This document shows, piece by piece, positions 43,976 through 55,173 of a stretch of DNA of 64,000 bases (its first letter is position 1; every line of letters starts with the position of its first letter). The position numbers were made by a program, and so were the translations under genes. The notes beneath the pieces are model-generated. The model was not told the origin of the DNA. It saw nothing but the letters and a program-made list of their open reading frames with translations, and did not search any database. This DNA comes from Orrella dioscoreae (GTDB taxonomy: Bacteria; Pseudomonadota; Gammaproteobacteria; Burkholderiales; Burkholderiaceae_B): positions 3,844,001-3,908,000 of the forward strand of contig NZ_LT907988.1 in NCBI RefSeq assembly GCF_900089455.2. The letters run 5' to 3'.

Positions 43976-44479
43976 ATGTCCCCTCCTTCCAAGCCCAACA
44001 AAGGCTGGCTCGCGCATTATCGCGAGTTGATGGGGGCATGGCGGCGCAAGAACCCCCAGGACGGCGAAGATGCGCTGCAGGATGCCGTGGTCGGCCTGCT
44101 GGAGCGCGGATTGGGCAAGGTCGAAGACCCAAGGGCGTATCTTGCCCGCAGCACCACCAATGGGCTGATAGACCGGCACCGCCGGCGCGGCGTGCTGGAC
44201 CTGCGGCCCCTGCATGAACTGGACGAGGACGAACACCCCTCTGTCCAGGACGGCCACGCCACCCATTATTCGGCCCAATTGCTGGACGCCCTGATGGCCG
44301 CCCTGCAAGACCTGCCTCTCGCCTGCCGGACCGTATTCGTCAGGCATCGCCTGGAAGGATGGAGCCATGCCGAGATCGCGGACGACATGGGCATTTCGCG
44401 CAGCATGGTGGAGAAGCACATGATCCGCGCGCTGGTCCACATCGACCAGCGGCTGCACGCGCACGCGCCGCCCCATTGA
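43976..44479 (+). CDS. FecI-type ECF sigma factor 3
   Basis: This 167-residue ECF sigma factor is the third of its type in the window. Region 2 spans WRRKNPQDGEDALQDAVVGLLERGL and the -10-reading segment LARSTTNGLIDRHRRR. Region 4 is MAALQDLPLACRTVFVRHRLEGWSHAEIADDMGISRSMVEKHMIRALVHI. The ATG at 43976 was chosen over one 14 codons upstream, which overlaps the Fur box. A strong Fur box precedes it and the cognate fecR begins 91 bases later. Unlike cassettes 1 and 2 the two regulatory genes do not overlap. Confidence 0.9.
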   Translation: MSPPSKPNKGWLAHYRELMGAWRRKNPQDGEDALQDAVVGLLERGLGKVEDPRAYLARSTTNGLIDRHRRRGVLDLRPLHELDEDEHPSVQDGHATHYSAQLLDALMAALQDLPLACRTVFVRHRLEGWSHAEIADDMGISRSMVEKHMIRALVHIDQRLHAHAPPH

Positions 44480-44570
44480 CCCTGAGGCCCCCTTTGCACC
44501 CCTTCGTCCTGCGTAGCAGGCAATGCGACAATCCACGCAACATCACGCCCGACTATCCGCCACTGCGCCC

Positions 44571-45563
44571 ATGACCGCCGCTTCCGAGACTTCCACCGAT
44601 GCGCTGCGCGACCACGCCGCGCGGTGGTTCGCGCGTGTGCACTCGGGCGAGGCCACGCACGCGGAGATCGACGCCTGCGCGGCCTGGCGGCGCAGCGATC
44701 CTGCCCACGAAGCGGCTTATCAGCGCGTTTCCTTCCTGTGGGAAGCATCGCGCCACCTGCCTGAAGACAAGCTGCGAGCCCTGGCGGCGCCCCCTGCGGC
44801 GCAGCCGGCCGTCAGGGCCCCCGGCAGGCGGCGTTTCGCGCTGGCCACGGCCGGACTGTGCGCGGCGGGCACTGCCGGGGTAGTCGCCTGGCCGTGGCTG
44901 CGGTCCGGCGCGCTTCAATACGAGGCCTCGCTGGACACGATGGATGGCAAGCGGCAAGAGATACCGCTGCCCGATGGCTCACTGCTGAACCTGAACGCGA
45001 ATACGCGTCTGCGCGTCACGTTCCGGGAAAAGCGAAGGCACGTCGCACTCGAGACCGGCCAGGCATTCTTCACCATCCGCGCCGACAAGGCTCGACCCTT
45101 CGTCGTGCAGGCAGGCGACGCCACCATTACCGTGACCGGCACCCGCTTCGACGTCTGGCACGACGCACTGGGCACGCGGATTGCCGTGGCTTCCGGCACG
45201 GTCCGGGTATGGACGGCCAGCTGGTGGCACGGCATCGACCAGGACCTGGGCGCCGACCAGGCCATCGACGTCGCGCCGGACGGCCGTTCGACGCCGGTAC
45301 TGCCCGTGCAGGCCGAGAACCTTGCCGCGTGGCGCCTCGGCAAGGTCATCTTCGACGACACGCCTCTGCCCCTGGCCGTGCAGGAGATCAACCGTTACCT
45401 GCCGCAAGGCGTGACGCTGCGCGCGCCGCTGCTGCACGACTATCGCGTGGCGGCGGTGTTCAGCATCGACGACCCGCAATCGATGCTATCGGCCTTGCCC
45501 GCCATCGCCCCTGTCAGGCTGCAGCGCCAGTCCGACGGCAGCACTGTCGTCCTGCCCCGCTGA
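44571..45563 (+). CDS. FecR-type anti-sigma/sigma regulator 3
   Basis: This 330-residue FecR-family regulator has a cytoplasmic N-terminal domain (LRDHAARWFARVHSGEATHAEIDACAAWRRSDP, about 12-44), then RRRFALATAGLCAAGTAGVVAWPW, one membrane helix (about 90-108) behind a triple arginine. The arginine pattern would suit Tat export. The FecR domain is PLPDGSLLNLNANTRLRVTF, and the C-terminal signalling part begins WRLGKVIFDDTPLPLAVQEINRYL. The ATG at 44571 is used; an ATG 16 codons upstream (44523) is also in frame. It should control sigma factor 3 in response to receptor 3. Confidence 0.87.
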   Translation: MTAASETSTDALRDHAARWFARVHSGEATHAEIDACAAWRRSDPAHEAAYQRVSFLWEASRHLPEDKLRALAAPPAAQPAVRAPGRRRFALATAGLCAAGTAGVVAWPWLRSGALQYEASLDTMDGKRQEIPLPDGSLLNLNANTRLRVTFREKRRHVALETGQAFFTIRADKARPFVVQAGDATITVTGTRFDVWHDALGTRIAVASGTVRVWTASWWHGIDQDLGADQAIDVAPDGRSTPVLPVQAENLAAWRLGKVIFDDTPLPLAVQEINRYLPQGVTLRAPLLHDYRVAAVFSIDDPQSMLSALPAIAPVRLQRQSDGSTVVLPR

Positions 45564-45608
45564 CCTGGCCCTGACGACGGCGCGACATGGGCGGTCCGCC
45601 GCCGTTAC

Positions 45609-45632
45609 AAAATCGTTCTCGTTTTCATTGAG
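45609..45632. promoter_or_regulatory. Candidate Fur box before receptor 3
   Basis: On the minus strand this reads AATGAAAACGAGAACGATTT, a good match to the Fur consensus. It lies about 130 bases before the receptor GTG, so the receptor may be repressed by iron directly as well as through sigma factor 3. Confidence 0.65.
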
Positions 45633-45761
45633 GTGCTTGCCAGCCCGATACGTCTTCCCTAGGAGGACGCATGGCCGGCTCATCGGCATGCCTCCGGAAA
45701 CCTTGGCCAAGGGTTGTGGCGCATGCGCGCCTGAGTCATTCGACCTGGATAACGGAAGACC

Positions 45762-48194
45762 GTGAAGAACGACGTTCTCTGCAAGACCGCCCCGCAAGGG
45801 CGCAACGATTCGCTGGCGCCTCCGCGCCAGGCATGCGGCAACACGCTGGTGGCCGGGAAGCTCCTGGCCGTGGCGCTCGCCATCGCGCTGGGCACCACGC
45901 CGCCCGCTGCTTCGGCGCAGGACACCGCGGTGCAGATCACCCTGGCCGCGCAGCCCCTGGGGCAAGCGCTACTGCAACTGGGTCGTGAAACCTCGCTGCA
46001 GATCTTCTATGCCCAGGATCTTGTCCGCGGCCTGCAAGCGCCGCCGGTATCCGGCACCCTGACGCCCGAGGCAGCCTTGAAGGCGCTGCTGCAAGGCTCC
46101 GGCATCGGCTACACGCGCAATGGCAACAACGTCACGCTGACCCGATCCTCGACTTCCCTACTGGCGCCTGTCACGGTACAGGGCCGCTACGAGGCCACCA
46201 CGGAGGGCACGGGCTCCTATCTCGCGCGCCAGACCGCCGCGGCAACCGGCCTGCAACTGTCCCCACGCGAGACCCCGCAATCGGTCAGCGTGGTCACGCG
46301 CCAGCAGATGGAGGACCTCAACGTCACGACGCTCGGGGAAACGCTCAAGACCGTGACGGGCCTGGTCACCACGTCCTCCGACATCGACCGTACCGACATC
46401 CATTCGCGCGGGTTCTACGTCGACACCTACCAGTACGACGGCGTCCCCATCTCGACCCAGAACGACTTCTTCGGCACCTCGACCTTCGACCCCATCCTGT
46501 ATGACCGGGTCGAGGTCGTGCGCGGCGCGACGGGCCTCATGACCGGCGCGGGCAATCCGGGCGCGTCCGTCAATGTGGTGCGCAAGCGCGCCACCAGCAA
46601 GACCTTCACCGGCGCCATCGGCCTGGGTGCGGGTTCATGGGATCATCATCGCGCCACGGTGGACCTCTCCACCCCGCTCAACGAGAGCGGCAGCCTGCGC
46701 GGGCGCGTCACGGGCATGGCCGAGGAACGCGACTCCTACCTGGACCGCTACGCTTCCCGCAACCGCGCGTTCCTTGCCACGGTCGAGGCCGACCTGTCCG
46801 CCGACACCACCTTGCGCGTCGGCGTCGAGCACCAGGCCAAGCGCCCCGACGCACTCACCTGGGGTGGCCTGCCCATGCTGTTCAGCGACGGATCCAGCGC
46901 CAGCTGGCCGCGCCGTTTCAGCATCGCCGCGGACTGGACGCGCTGGGACACCACCAACGATACGGTCTATGCCTCGCTGGAACACAGATTCGAGAACGAC
47001 TGGGCCATCACGGCCAACCTCAGCCGGCTGGATAGCGAATACGACTCCAGGCTGATATATCTCTATGGCACGCCGGATCGCCTGACGGGTAACGGGCTCA
47101 GCGCCCTGCAGAACCGCTCGCACCAGGAGTTCGACCAGAACAGCGGCTCGCTGCAGGCCTCCGGCCCTTTCCAGCTGTTTGGCCACCGGCACGAGGCGGT
47201 CCTGGGCGTGGTCGGCAACCACTCGAACTACCGCTACGGCAACCACGCGCCGCTCAGCACCGCCCCCGTCGGCAGCATTTACGATTGGGATGGCAGCTAT
47301 CCCGAACCCGCCTGGGGGGATTTCAACTGGCTGGGCAAGCAGAAAACGCGCCAGACCGCCCTGTTCGGTGCCATGCGCCTGTCGCTGACGGACTCGCTGA
47401 AACTGGTCATCGGAGGCCGCCAGAATCGCTGGAAACGCGAAAGCGGCACCGACACGATGAAGCATGACGTCTTCACGCCCTACGCCGGCATCCTCTACGA
47501 CATCGACGCGGTCTATTCCGTCTATGCCAGCTATACCGATATCTTCCAGCCCCAGTCCTATCGCGATGCCGGCGGCGATTTCCTCGACCCGGTGAAAGGC
47601 AAGAGCTACGAAGCCGGCGTCAAGGCCGACTATTTCGACGGGGGGTTGACCACCGCGCTGTCCGTATTCCGCATCGAGCAGGACAACGTCGCTGAACGGG
47701 ACGGCGAGAACACCGTGCCGGGGACTGCCGAGTTCGCCTATCGGGGCGCCAAGGGCATCACCAGCGAAGGCTTCGAACTGCAGGCATCCGGTGAGATCAC
47801 GCCCGGCCTGCAAGTGTCCGCCGGCTTCTCGCGCGCGCTGGTGCGCGACGTGGACGGCAGCCGCTACAACCCCTACCGCCCGCAGAACCTGGCCCATCTC
47901 TTCACCACCTATCTGGTGCCGGGAACGTCGGGCAAGCTGACGGTGGGCGGCGGCGTCCAGTGGCGCAGCGGGGTCTATTACGCGCGGACGCTGAACGGCG
48001 CGCAGGCCCGGGTCGAACAGGGCTCGGTGCTATTGGCCAGCCTCATGGCCCACTATCGCTTCACGCCCAACCTGTCCACGCAACTCAACGTGAGCAATCT
48101 CTTCGACAAGCACTATGTCGACCTGAGCGGTGACGGCCAGGGCTTCTATGGCGCGCCGCGCAGGGTGATGATGACCGCCAGGTATACGTTCTGA
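45762..48194 (+). CDS. TonB-dependent siderophore receptor 3 (transducer type)
   Basis: This 810-residue outer-membrane receptor has an STN signalling domain (ITLAAQPLGQALLQLGRETSLQIFYAQDLVRG, about 56-90), a plug with SPRETPQSVSVVTRQQMEDLN at about 167-187 and RGFYVDTYQYDGVPI, and a barrel ending MMTARYTF. Signal peptide cleavage is predicted after ASAQ, near residue 52, so the n-region is unusually long (about 30 residues). The GTG start follows GGAAGACC; an in-frame TAA at 45750 blocks any earlier start. Curiously, the best ribosome site (AGGAGG, ATG 45671) opens a different frame. It forms a cassette with sigma factor 3 and FecR 3. The siderophore is unknown. Confidence 0.9.
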   Translation: MKNDVLCKTAPQGRNDSLAPPRQACGNTLVAGKLLAVALAIALGTTPPAASAQDTAVQITLAAQPLGQALLQLGRETSLQIFYAQDLVRGLQAPPVSGTLTPEAALKALLQGSGIGYTRNGNNVTLTRSSTSLLAPVTVQGRYEATTEGTGSYLARQTAAATGLQLSPRETPQSVSVVTRQQMEDLNVTTLGETLKTVTGLVTTSSDIDRTDIHSRGFYVDTYQYDGVPISTQNDFFGTSTFDPILYDRVEVVRGATGLMTGAGNPGASVNVVRKRATSKTFTGAIGLGAGSWDHHRATVDLSTPLNESGSLRGRVTGMAEERDSYLDRYASRNRAFLATVEADLSADTTLRVGVEHQAKRPDALTWGGLPMLFSDGSSASWPRRFSIAADWTRWDTTNDTVYASLEHRFENDWAITANLSRLDSEYDSRLIYLYGTPDRLTGNGLSALQNRSHQEFDQNSGSLQASGPFQLFGHRHEAVLGVVGNHSNYRYGNHAPLSTAPVGSIYDWDGSYPEPAWGDFNWLGKQKTRQTALFGAMRLSLTDSLKLVIGGRQNRWKRESGTDTMKHDVFTPYAGILYDIDAVYSVYASYTDIFQPQSYRDAGGDFLDPVKGKSYEAGVKADYFDGGLTTALSVFRIEQDNVAERDGENTVPGTAEFAYRGAKGITSEGFELQASGEITPGLQVSAGFSRALVRDVDGSRYNPYRPQNLAHLFTTYLVPGTSGKLTVGGGVQWRSGVYYARTLNGAQARVEQGSVLLASLMAHYRFTPNLSTQLNVSNLFDKHYVDLSGDGQGFYGAPRRVMMTARYTF

Positions 48195-48202
48195 CGGTCT
48201 TC

Positions 48203-48227
48203 GAAGCCGGTTCAAAAGTCCGGCTTC
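48203..48227. terminator. Hairpin between convergent receptor 3 and DUF2269 gene
   Basis: GAAGCCGG-TTCAAAAGT-CCGGCTTC is a perfect 8-bp stem that spans the end of the DUF2269-like gene and the 17-base gap. It could stop transcription from both sides. No T-tract is visible. Confidence 0.4.
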
Positions 48228-48685
48228 ATCACCATCAGGAAGTACACGGCGATCATCGCCACGAAGGCCGGATACCCCAGCCGCTCCCACCACACGGCAT
48301 AGCGCCAGTAACGCGACGGCAAGGCATCCGCGCCGCTGGCATGCGCCACCGCCGCCATCTTCGACATCTCGTATTGCAGCCACACGACCGGCAGCCAGCA
48401 GGCGCCGGTGATGGCGTACAGCACGAGGGTCGCGGCAATCCACGGGGTCTCCCAGGACCAGCCCACCGAATGCGCCAGCCACATTCCGGACAGGGGCTGG
48501 AAGATGACCGCCGGGGTGGTGAACCAGAGATCGGCCCGGACCACCAGCCGCGACACGGCGGCGATGGCCGGCACATTGCGCGTGCGATTGGTGAAGTACA
48601 GATAGAACGCGGTGCCGAAGCCGGTCCCCACCATCAGGACGGAGGACAGGATATGCAGGGTCTTCATGGTCAGGTAGGCATTCAT
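48212..48685 (-). CDS. DUF2269-type integral membrane protein
   Basis: This 157-residue protein has four predicted membrane helices (TLHILSSVLMVGTGFGTAFYLY; LWFTTPAVIFQPLSGMWLA; WIAATLVLYAITGACWLPVVW; GYPAFVAMIAVYFLMVM) and the family feature KxxHxxSxxxxxGxG at its start. Its function is unknown. Its ATG overlaps the stop of the dehydrogenase/DoxX fusion gene by four bases, so it is translated with it and is probably controlled by the GbsR-type regulator at 50028. Confidence 0.8.
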   Translation of the reverse strand: MNAYLTMKTLHILSSVLMVGTGFGTAFYLYFTNRTRNVPAIAAVSRLVVRADLWFTTPAVIFQPLSGMWLAHSVGWSWETPWIAATLVLYAITGACWLPVVWLQYEMSKMAAVAHASGADALPSRYWRYAVWWERLGYPAFVAMIAVYFLMVMKPDF

Positions 48686-49938
48686 GATCTTTCTTCCTCA
48701 CTCAACAGCACCAACAACAAGGCAATGATCGGCACGTTCTTCAGGATCGGGCCGAAGGGATGCCACAGGAACTCGGGCAGGGCGATGGCGATGATCGCGG
48801 AGTAAGCCGCGATGAGCGCCATCTGCGCCACCCAGAGGCGGCGGCCCGGGCGTGCCAGCGTGGCGATCCCCAGGATCACATCGAGCGCCACGGCAAGAGA
48901 GAGGGCGGCAACGGCCAATGATCCTTGCAGCCCCACGCGCGCCAGCAGCGCCAGGCTGTCGGCGATGGGGTGGACGCAGGCGCTGAAGAAGGCGGTGGCC
49001 AGCCAGGTGAGCGCCAGCGCGCCGCGCAGCAGCGCGGGACGCCATCCCGCCAACGCCTGGGCGCGCAGCCGCGGCGCGTCATCGGGGCGGATGAAGGTCT
49101 CGACACCTTCGGGCTCGCGCGCCAGCACCTCGGCGGTCCGTGCCACGCTGGCGGTGTTGCCGGCCTGGAGCATGCGCCAGGTGTCGCGCGTCAGCAGCGC
49201 TCCCGGCAGGCGGTCCATCACCGCGGCAGCCAGGCCGATCAGGCCTGCCGGGATGGACACGCGCCAGGCCGGCGCGAATCCCAGCGAGGCACGATAGGCC
49301 GCCAGCATCTGCCGGTACTCGACCTCCGTTCCTCCCACCAGGTCCAGCTCCTCGCGGCCTGCCGGCGCCTGCGCCAGAAGACGCACGACGATCTCCGCCA
49401 GCTCGTCCACCAGGATCGGCCGCAGGCGCTGACGCCCGCCGCCCGGCAGCGGGTGCACGGGAGAGGACGCCAGCGCGCGGAAGTGGCGGGAAGACGCGCC
49501 CGCCTCGCCGTACACCAGGGCGGGCCGCAGCACGTGATGGGCCACGGGCAGGCCAGACAGATGCGCATCGGCGGCATGCTTGCTTCGGAAATAGGCGGTG
49601 CCGCCCTGCTGCGCACCCAGTGCGGACACCTGCACGATGCGGGTGACGCCAGCCTGGCAGGCCGCATCGAACAAGGCGATGGGCGCGCGCCGATGCACGC
49701 GCTCGAAGCTGCGCTGGGCGGTTTCCGTCAGGATGCCGACGGCGTTCACGACTACGTCGATCCCGCGCAGGCGAGGCAGCCAGGCGGCAGGCTCGACATC
49801 CTGCATGTAATCGATGGCAAGTTCATCGGCCTGGCTGGCTTGCCGCACGCCCTTCACCACGCGATGCCCTGCCCGGCCGAGCGCCTCGCAGATCGCCTTT
49901 CCCACGAACCCATGCGCGCCGCAGACCAGGATGTTCAT
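48682..49938 (-). CDS. NAD(P)-binding SDR fused to DoxX-like membrane domain
   Basis: This 418-residue protein joins two parts. Residues 1-280 are an extended-type NAD(P)-binding domain (MNILVCGAHGFVGKAICEALGRAGHRVV, with GxxGxxG; VVNAVGILTE; LRPALVYGE), similar to NmrA/NDUFA9-like atypical SDR proteins. Residues about 305-418 are hydrophobic with four helices (GALALTWLATAFFSACVHPIADSLALLARVGL to AYSAIIAIALPEFLWHPFGPILKNVPIIALLLVLLSE), resembling DoxX. A membrane-bound quinone- or thiol-linked reductase is a possible role. The ATG at 49938 follows GTGAGG. An inverted repeat like the GbsR operator lies 25-44 bases upstream. Confidence 0.82.
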   Translation of the reverse strand: MNILVCGAHGFVGKAICEALGRAGHRVVKGVRQASQADELAIDYMQDVEPAAWLPRLRGIDVVVNAVGILTETAQRSFERVHRRAPIALFDAACQAGVTRIVQVSALGAQQGGTAYFRSKHAADAHLSGLPVAHHVLRPALVYGEAGASSRHFRALASSPVHPLPGGGRQRLRPILVDELAEIVVRLLAQAPAGREELDLVGGTEVEYRQMLAAYRASLGFAPAWRVSIPAGLIGLAAAVMDRLPGALLTRDTWRMLQAGNTASVARTAEVLAREPEGVETFIRPDDAPRLRAQALAGWRPALLRGALALTWLATAFFSACVHPIADSLALLARVGLQGSLAVAALSLAVALDVILGIATLARPGRRLWVAQMALIAAYSAIIAIALPEFLWHPFGPILKNVPIIALLLVLLSEEERS

Positions 49939-49962
49939 CGTTGCCTCACTTTTAATTCTGAC

Positions 49963-49982
49963 ATTTCTGTATAAACAGAAAT
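49963..49982. promoter_or_regulatory. GbsR operator candidate before the SDR-DoxX operon
   Basis: ATTTCTGT-ATAA-ACAGAAAT has perfect eight-base arms and a four-base spacer. The same arms and spacer length are found in the promoter of the neighbouring GbsR-type gene (50584-50603). A TTATAC that could be a -10 element lies inside it on the minus strand, so binding would block transcription. Confidence 0.7.
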
Positions 49983-50027
49983 TCATGAGCCGAAAAAAGG
50001 CGAACGCACCGTTCGCCCCGCTGGCGA

Positions 50028-50558
50028 TCAGGACTTCGTCCGCCGCATGGTCTTGCTGATCTTCGCGCCCAGCCCCAGGGTCTTCATCAGGGTGTCGGGC
50101 TTCATCCGCAACATCTCGTCCGACCAGGTCGTGAGCGTCTCCAGGAATTCCAGGGTCTCGCGCACGCGCTGTTCGGTGGCACGGCTTTCGTTCTCGATCT
50201 CTGGGCTGGTCAGGCTGTCGCGCAGCATGGTCAGCGTCGGGTCGATCTCACGCCGGCGCCGGCCCTCCACGATGAGCTTGAACAATTCCCAGATATCCGT
50301 GGAGGTCTCGAAATGATCCCGCCGGTCTTCCATGACGTGGACCACCTTCGCCAGGCCCCAGGATTGCAGCTCCTTCAGGCTGGTGCTGACATTGGAGCGC
50401 GCCACGCCCAGGGTTTCCGCGATTTCCTCCGCGGGCACCGGACGGCCCAGGAGATAGAGCAGCGCATGGATCTGGGCCACGGTGCGGTTCACGCCCCAGC
50501 GGGAGCCCATTTCGCCCCAGTGGAGGATGAAGCGTTCGGAGATCGGTGTGAGTTTCAT
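50028..50558 (-). CDS. GbsR/MarR-type transcriptional regulator
   Basis: This 176-residue protein belongs to the GbsR group of MarR-like regulators. The family opening is FILHWGEMGSRWGVNRTVAQIHALLYLLGRPVPAEEIAETLGVARSNVSTSLKELQSWGLAKVVHVMEDRRDHFE, a winged helix-turn-helix and wing. The ATG at 50558 was chosen because earlier in-frame starts (ATG 50585, TTG 50594) lie within an inverted repeat that looks like its operator. The same repeat lies before the SDR-DoxX operon downstream. This suggests it represses itself and that operon, with an unknown inducer. Confidence 0.87.
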   Translation of the reverse strand: MKLTPISERFILHWGEMGSRWGVNRTVAQIHALLYLLGRPVPAEEIAETLGVARSNVSTSLKELQSWGLAKVVHVMEDRRDHFETSTDIWELFKLIVEGRRRREIDPTLTMLRDSLTSPEIENESRATEQRVRETLEFLETLTTWSDEMLRMKPDTLMKTLGLGAKISKTMRRTKS

Positions 50559-50577
50559 GCCTGGCAATTTATTCTCG

Positions 50578-50609
50578 TCAGTCATTTCTGTCAAGACAGA
50601 AATGACTGA
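50578..50609. promoter_or_regulatory. GbsR auto-operator candidate
   Basis: TCAGTCATTTCTGTC-AA-GACAGAAATGACTGA is a perfect palindrome with 15-base arms. Its core (50584-50603) is ATTTCTGT-N4-ACAGAAAT, identical in arms to the site at 49963. It begins 20 bases before the ATG of the GbsR gene. A third half-site, GACAGAAAT, follows at 50608-50616. Confidence 0.75.
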
Positions 50610-50626
50610 CAGAAATGGACATGCAA

Positions 50627-51379
50627 CTACCGCCCGCGTCCCGGCCGACGCGGCGTGTCATACGCGCTCAGGTCCACGCCCGCCGCCTTCAGCTTGTGGA
50701 CCGTCGCCAGCAAGGCCTCCTCCCGGCCAGCCAAGTGATGCGTGGCCTTCACGGCCTCTGCGCAACGCGCCATGTCATCGGGACACCCGTGGTCCGCGGG
50801 CAGCAGGCTGGCCGAGATCAGGGCATTGATGGCCAGCGTCGACACGCGGATATTGGTGGGCTTGCCTTGATGGAAGCCGTCGAGCGAGGCGCGCAAGGCC
50901 GCCACCTTGCGGGCTGCGACGGCCGCGGCGTCCTGGCAGGACGTCATCGTGGGCACGCCTTGCGCCACTTCCAGCTTGGCGCACACCAGGGCGATCTCCG
51001 CGCCGGGCCTGGCCGCGGCACGCTGCGCGGGCAGGCGCGCGCGCACGGCGGGCGGCATCACGCTGTCGAAGACGATCCACTGCCCGGCCTTCGCGTCGCC
51101 TTCCACCTTGGCCACCGTTCCCGACAGCAGCACCGGACGGTCCAGGGACATCGGCGCGGCGGCCGACGCACCCGCGGCATAGGCTTCGGACAGCACGTCG
51201 GCCTGGACCGCGGGCGTGCCCATCCACTCGCCGATCAGGGTGCCGCCGCCCTCGGAGAAGGTCTCGATCTCGGCGCGCAGGATGGCTTCGAGCACCGCCT
51301 TCTCGGTGGGGTTCGGCACATAGGCCGCGGCGGCCAAGGCAGGCAGCAGCGCAAGGATCAGGGCACAGGTTTTCTTCAT
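50627..51379 (-). CDS. Exported protein of unknown function (possible OB-fold)
   Basis: This 250-residue protein starts with a clear signal peptide (MKKTCALILALLPALAAAAY, cleavage near residue 19). The first half contains a segment, RPVLLSGTVAKVEGDAKAGQWIVFDS, that looks like the OB-fold of the tRNA_anti-like family of exported proteins. That family assignment is tentative. The C-terminal third has helices and two cysteines (GCPDDMARCAEAVKA). The ATG at 51379 was chosen because upstream in-frame codons do not improve the signal peptide. It is divergent from the methyltransferase at 51535 and stands alone. Confidence 0.65.
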   Translation of the reverse strand: MKKTCALILALLPALAAAAYVPNPTEKAVLEAILRAEIETFSEGGGTLIGEWMGTPAVQADVLSEAYAAGASAAAPMSLDRPVLLSGTVAKVEGDAKAGQWIVFDSVMPPAVRARLPAQRAAARPGAEIALVCAKLEVAQGVPTMTSCQDAAAVAARKVAALRASLDGFHQGKPTNIRVSTLAINALISASLLPADHGCPDDMARCAEAVKATHHLAGREEALLATVHKLKAAGVDLSAYDTPRRPGRGR

Positions 51380-51534
51380 CAGGGCAATCACGGAAAATCG
51401 GAAACGGGGCGGGCACGGCGGCGCGCCCGGAAAGAAACGCGCAAGGGTAACCCGCGTCACGGCCACACTTGTCCCGCCTTGCGGCCAGGCCGCCACAGCA
51501 GCGAGAATACCCCGGCCCCACCTGGAGATCCTGC

Positions 51535-52368
51535 ATGCGAACCTTGAAGACTGCGGCCAGCGCCCTGCTGATTGCCTCCTGCGCCCTCGGCGCCCCCGCC
51601 CTTGCCCAGATCAAGCTGTCCGACGCCCTGCCCTATTCCCCCATGGTGGGCCAGGAAGGCAAGGACGTCATCTGGGTGCCAACGCCGCAGCCCCTGGTCG
51701 ACCTCATGCTCGACACCGCCAAGCTCACGCCGGCCGACACGCTGGTGGACCTGGGCTCGGGTGACGGCCGCCTGGTCATCACGGCCGCCAAGCGCGGCGC
51801 CAGTGCGCGCGGCATCGAATACAACCCCGACCTGGTCGGGCTGGCCAGACGGCAGGCAGCCGCCCAGGGCGTCGGCGACAAGGCCGTCTTCGAGGAAGCC
51901 GACATCTTCGAGTCCGACTTCTCCGAAGCCAACGTGGTCACGCTGTTCCTGCTGCCGGCCCTGAACCTGCGCCTGCGCCCCACGCTGCTGGACATGGCGC
52001 CCGGCACGCGCATCGTCGCCAACTCGTTCACCATGGATGACTGGAAGCCCGACGAGATCGCCCAACTGGCCGGCGAGGCCTGCGAGGGCTGGTGCACCGC
52101 CTACAAGTGGGTCGTGCCCGCCAAGGTGGAAGGCGTCTGGCAACTGGGCGATGACAAGGTGCTGACCTTGAAGCAGGAATTCCAGATGCTGACGGGCACG
52201 CTGCGCGACCGCGGCGTCAGCGCGCCCATCCGCGACGCGCGCCTGTACGGCGACGAGATCCGTTACGCCGTTTACGGCGACACCTATGTGGGACGGGTGA
52301 AGGGCAGCCAGATGGCAGGCCTGCGCAACGATACCGAGGCCTGGCAAGCGAAATCCGCCGCCCGATGA
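51535..52368 (+). CDS. Exported SAM-methyltransferase-like protein
   Basis: This 277-residue protein combines a signal peptide (MRTLKTAASALLIASCALGA, then PALAQ, cleavage near residue 25) with a class I methyltransferase fold: DTLVDLGSGDGRLVITAAKRGASARGIEYNPDL (motifs I and post-I) and VTLFLLPALNLRLRPTLLDMAPGTRIV. SAM is not normally present in the periplasm, so either the export signal is not functional as such, or the protein binds another ligand there. An in-frame ATG at 51469 would give a longer, arginine-rich start; the ATG at 51535 has GGAGATCC upstream. A tail domain (about 195-277) is not recognised. Confidence 0.8.
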   Translation: MRTLKTAASALLIASCALGAPALAQIKLSDALPYSPMVGQEGKDVIWVPTPQPLVDLMLDTAKLTPADTLVDLGSGDGRLVITAAKRGASARGIEYNPDLVGLARRQAAAQGVGDKAVFEEADIFESDFSEANVVTLFLLPALNLRLRPTLLDMAPGTRIVANSFTMDDWKPDEIAQLAGEACEGWCTAYKWVVPAKVEGVWQLGDDKVLTLKQEFQMLTGTLRDRGVSAPIRDARLYGDEIRYAVYGDTYVGRVKGSQMAGLRNDTEAWQAKSAAR

Positions 52369-52419
52369 GCGCCACGAACCGGACGTCTGCGCCAGCCCCG
52401 GCGCCATGACGCGCAGGGC

Positions 52420-52444
52420 GCGCGCCAGGAAAATCCTGGCGCGC
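52420..52444. terminator. Hairpin between methyltransferase and P-type ATPase genes
   Basis: GCGCGCCAGGA-AAA-TCCTGGCGCGC is a perfect 11-bp stem between two convergent genes. It could end transcription from either side. No T-tract follows on either strand. Confidence 0.55.
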
Positions 52445-52449
52445 CCGGC

Positions 52450-55173
<2,724 letters not shown>

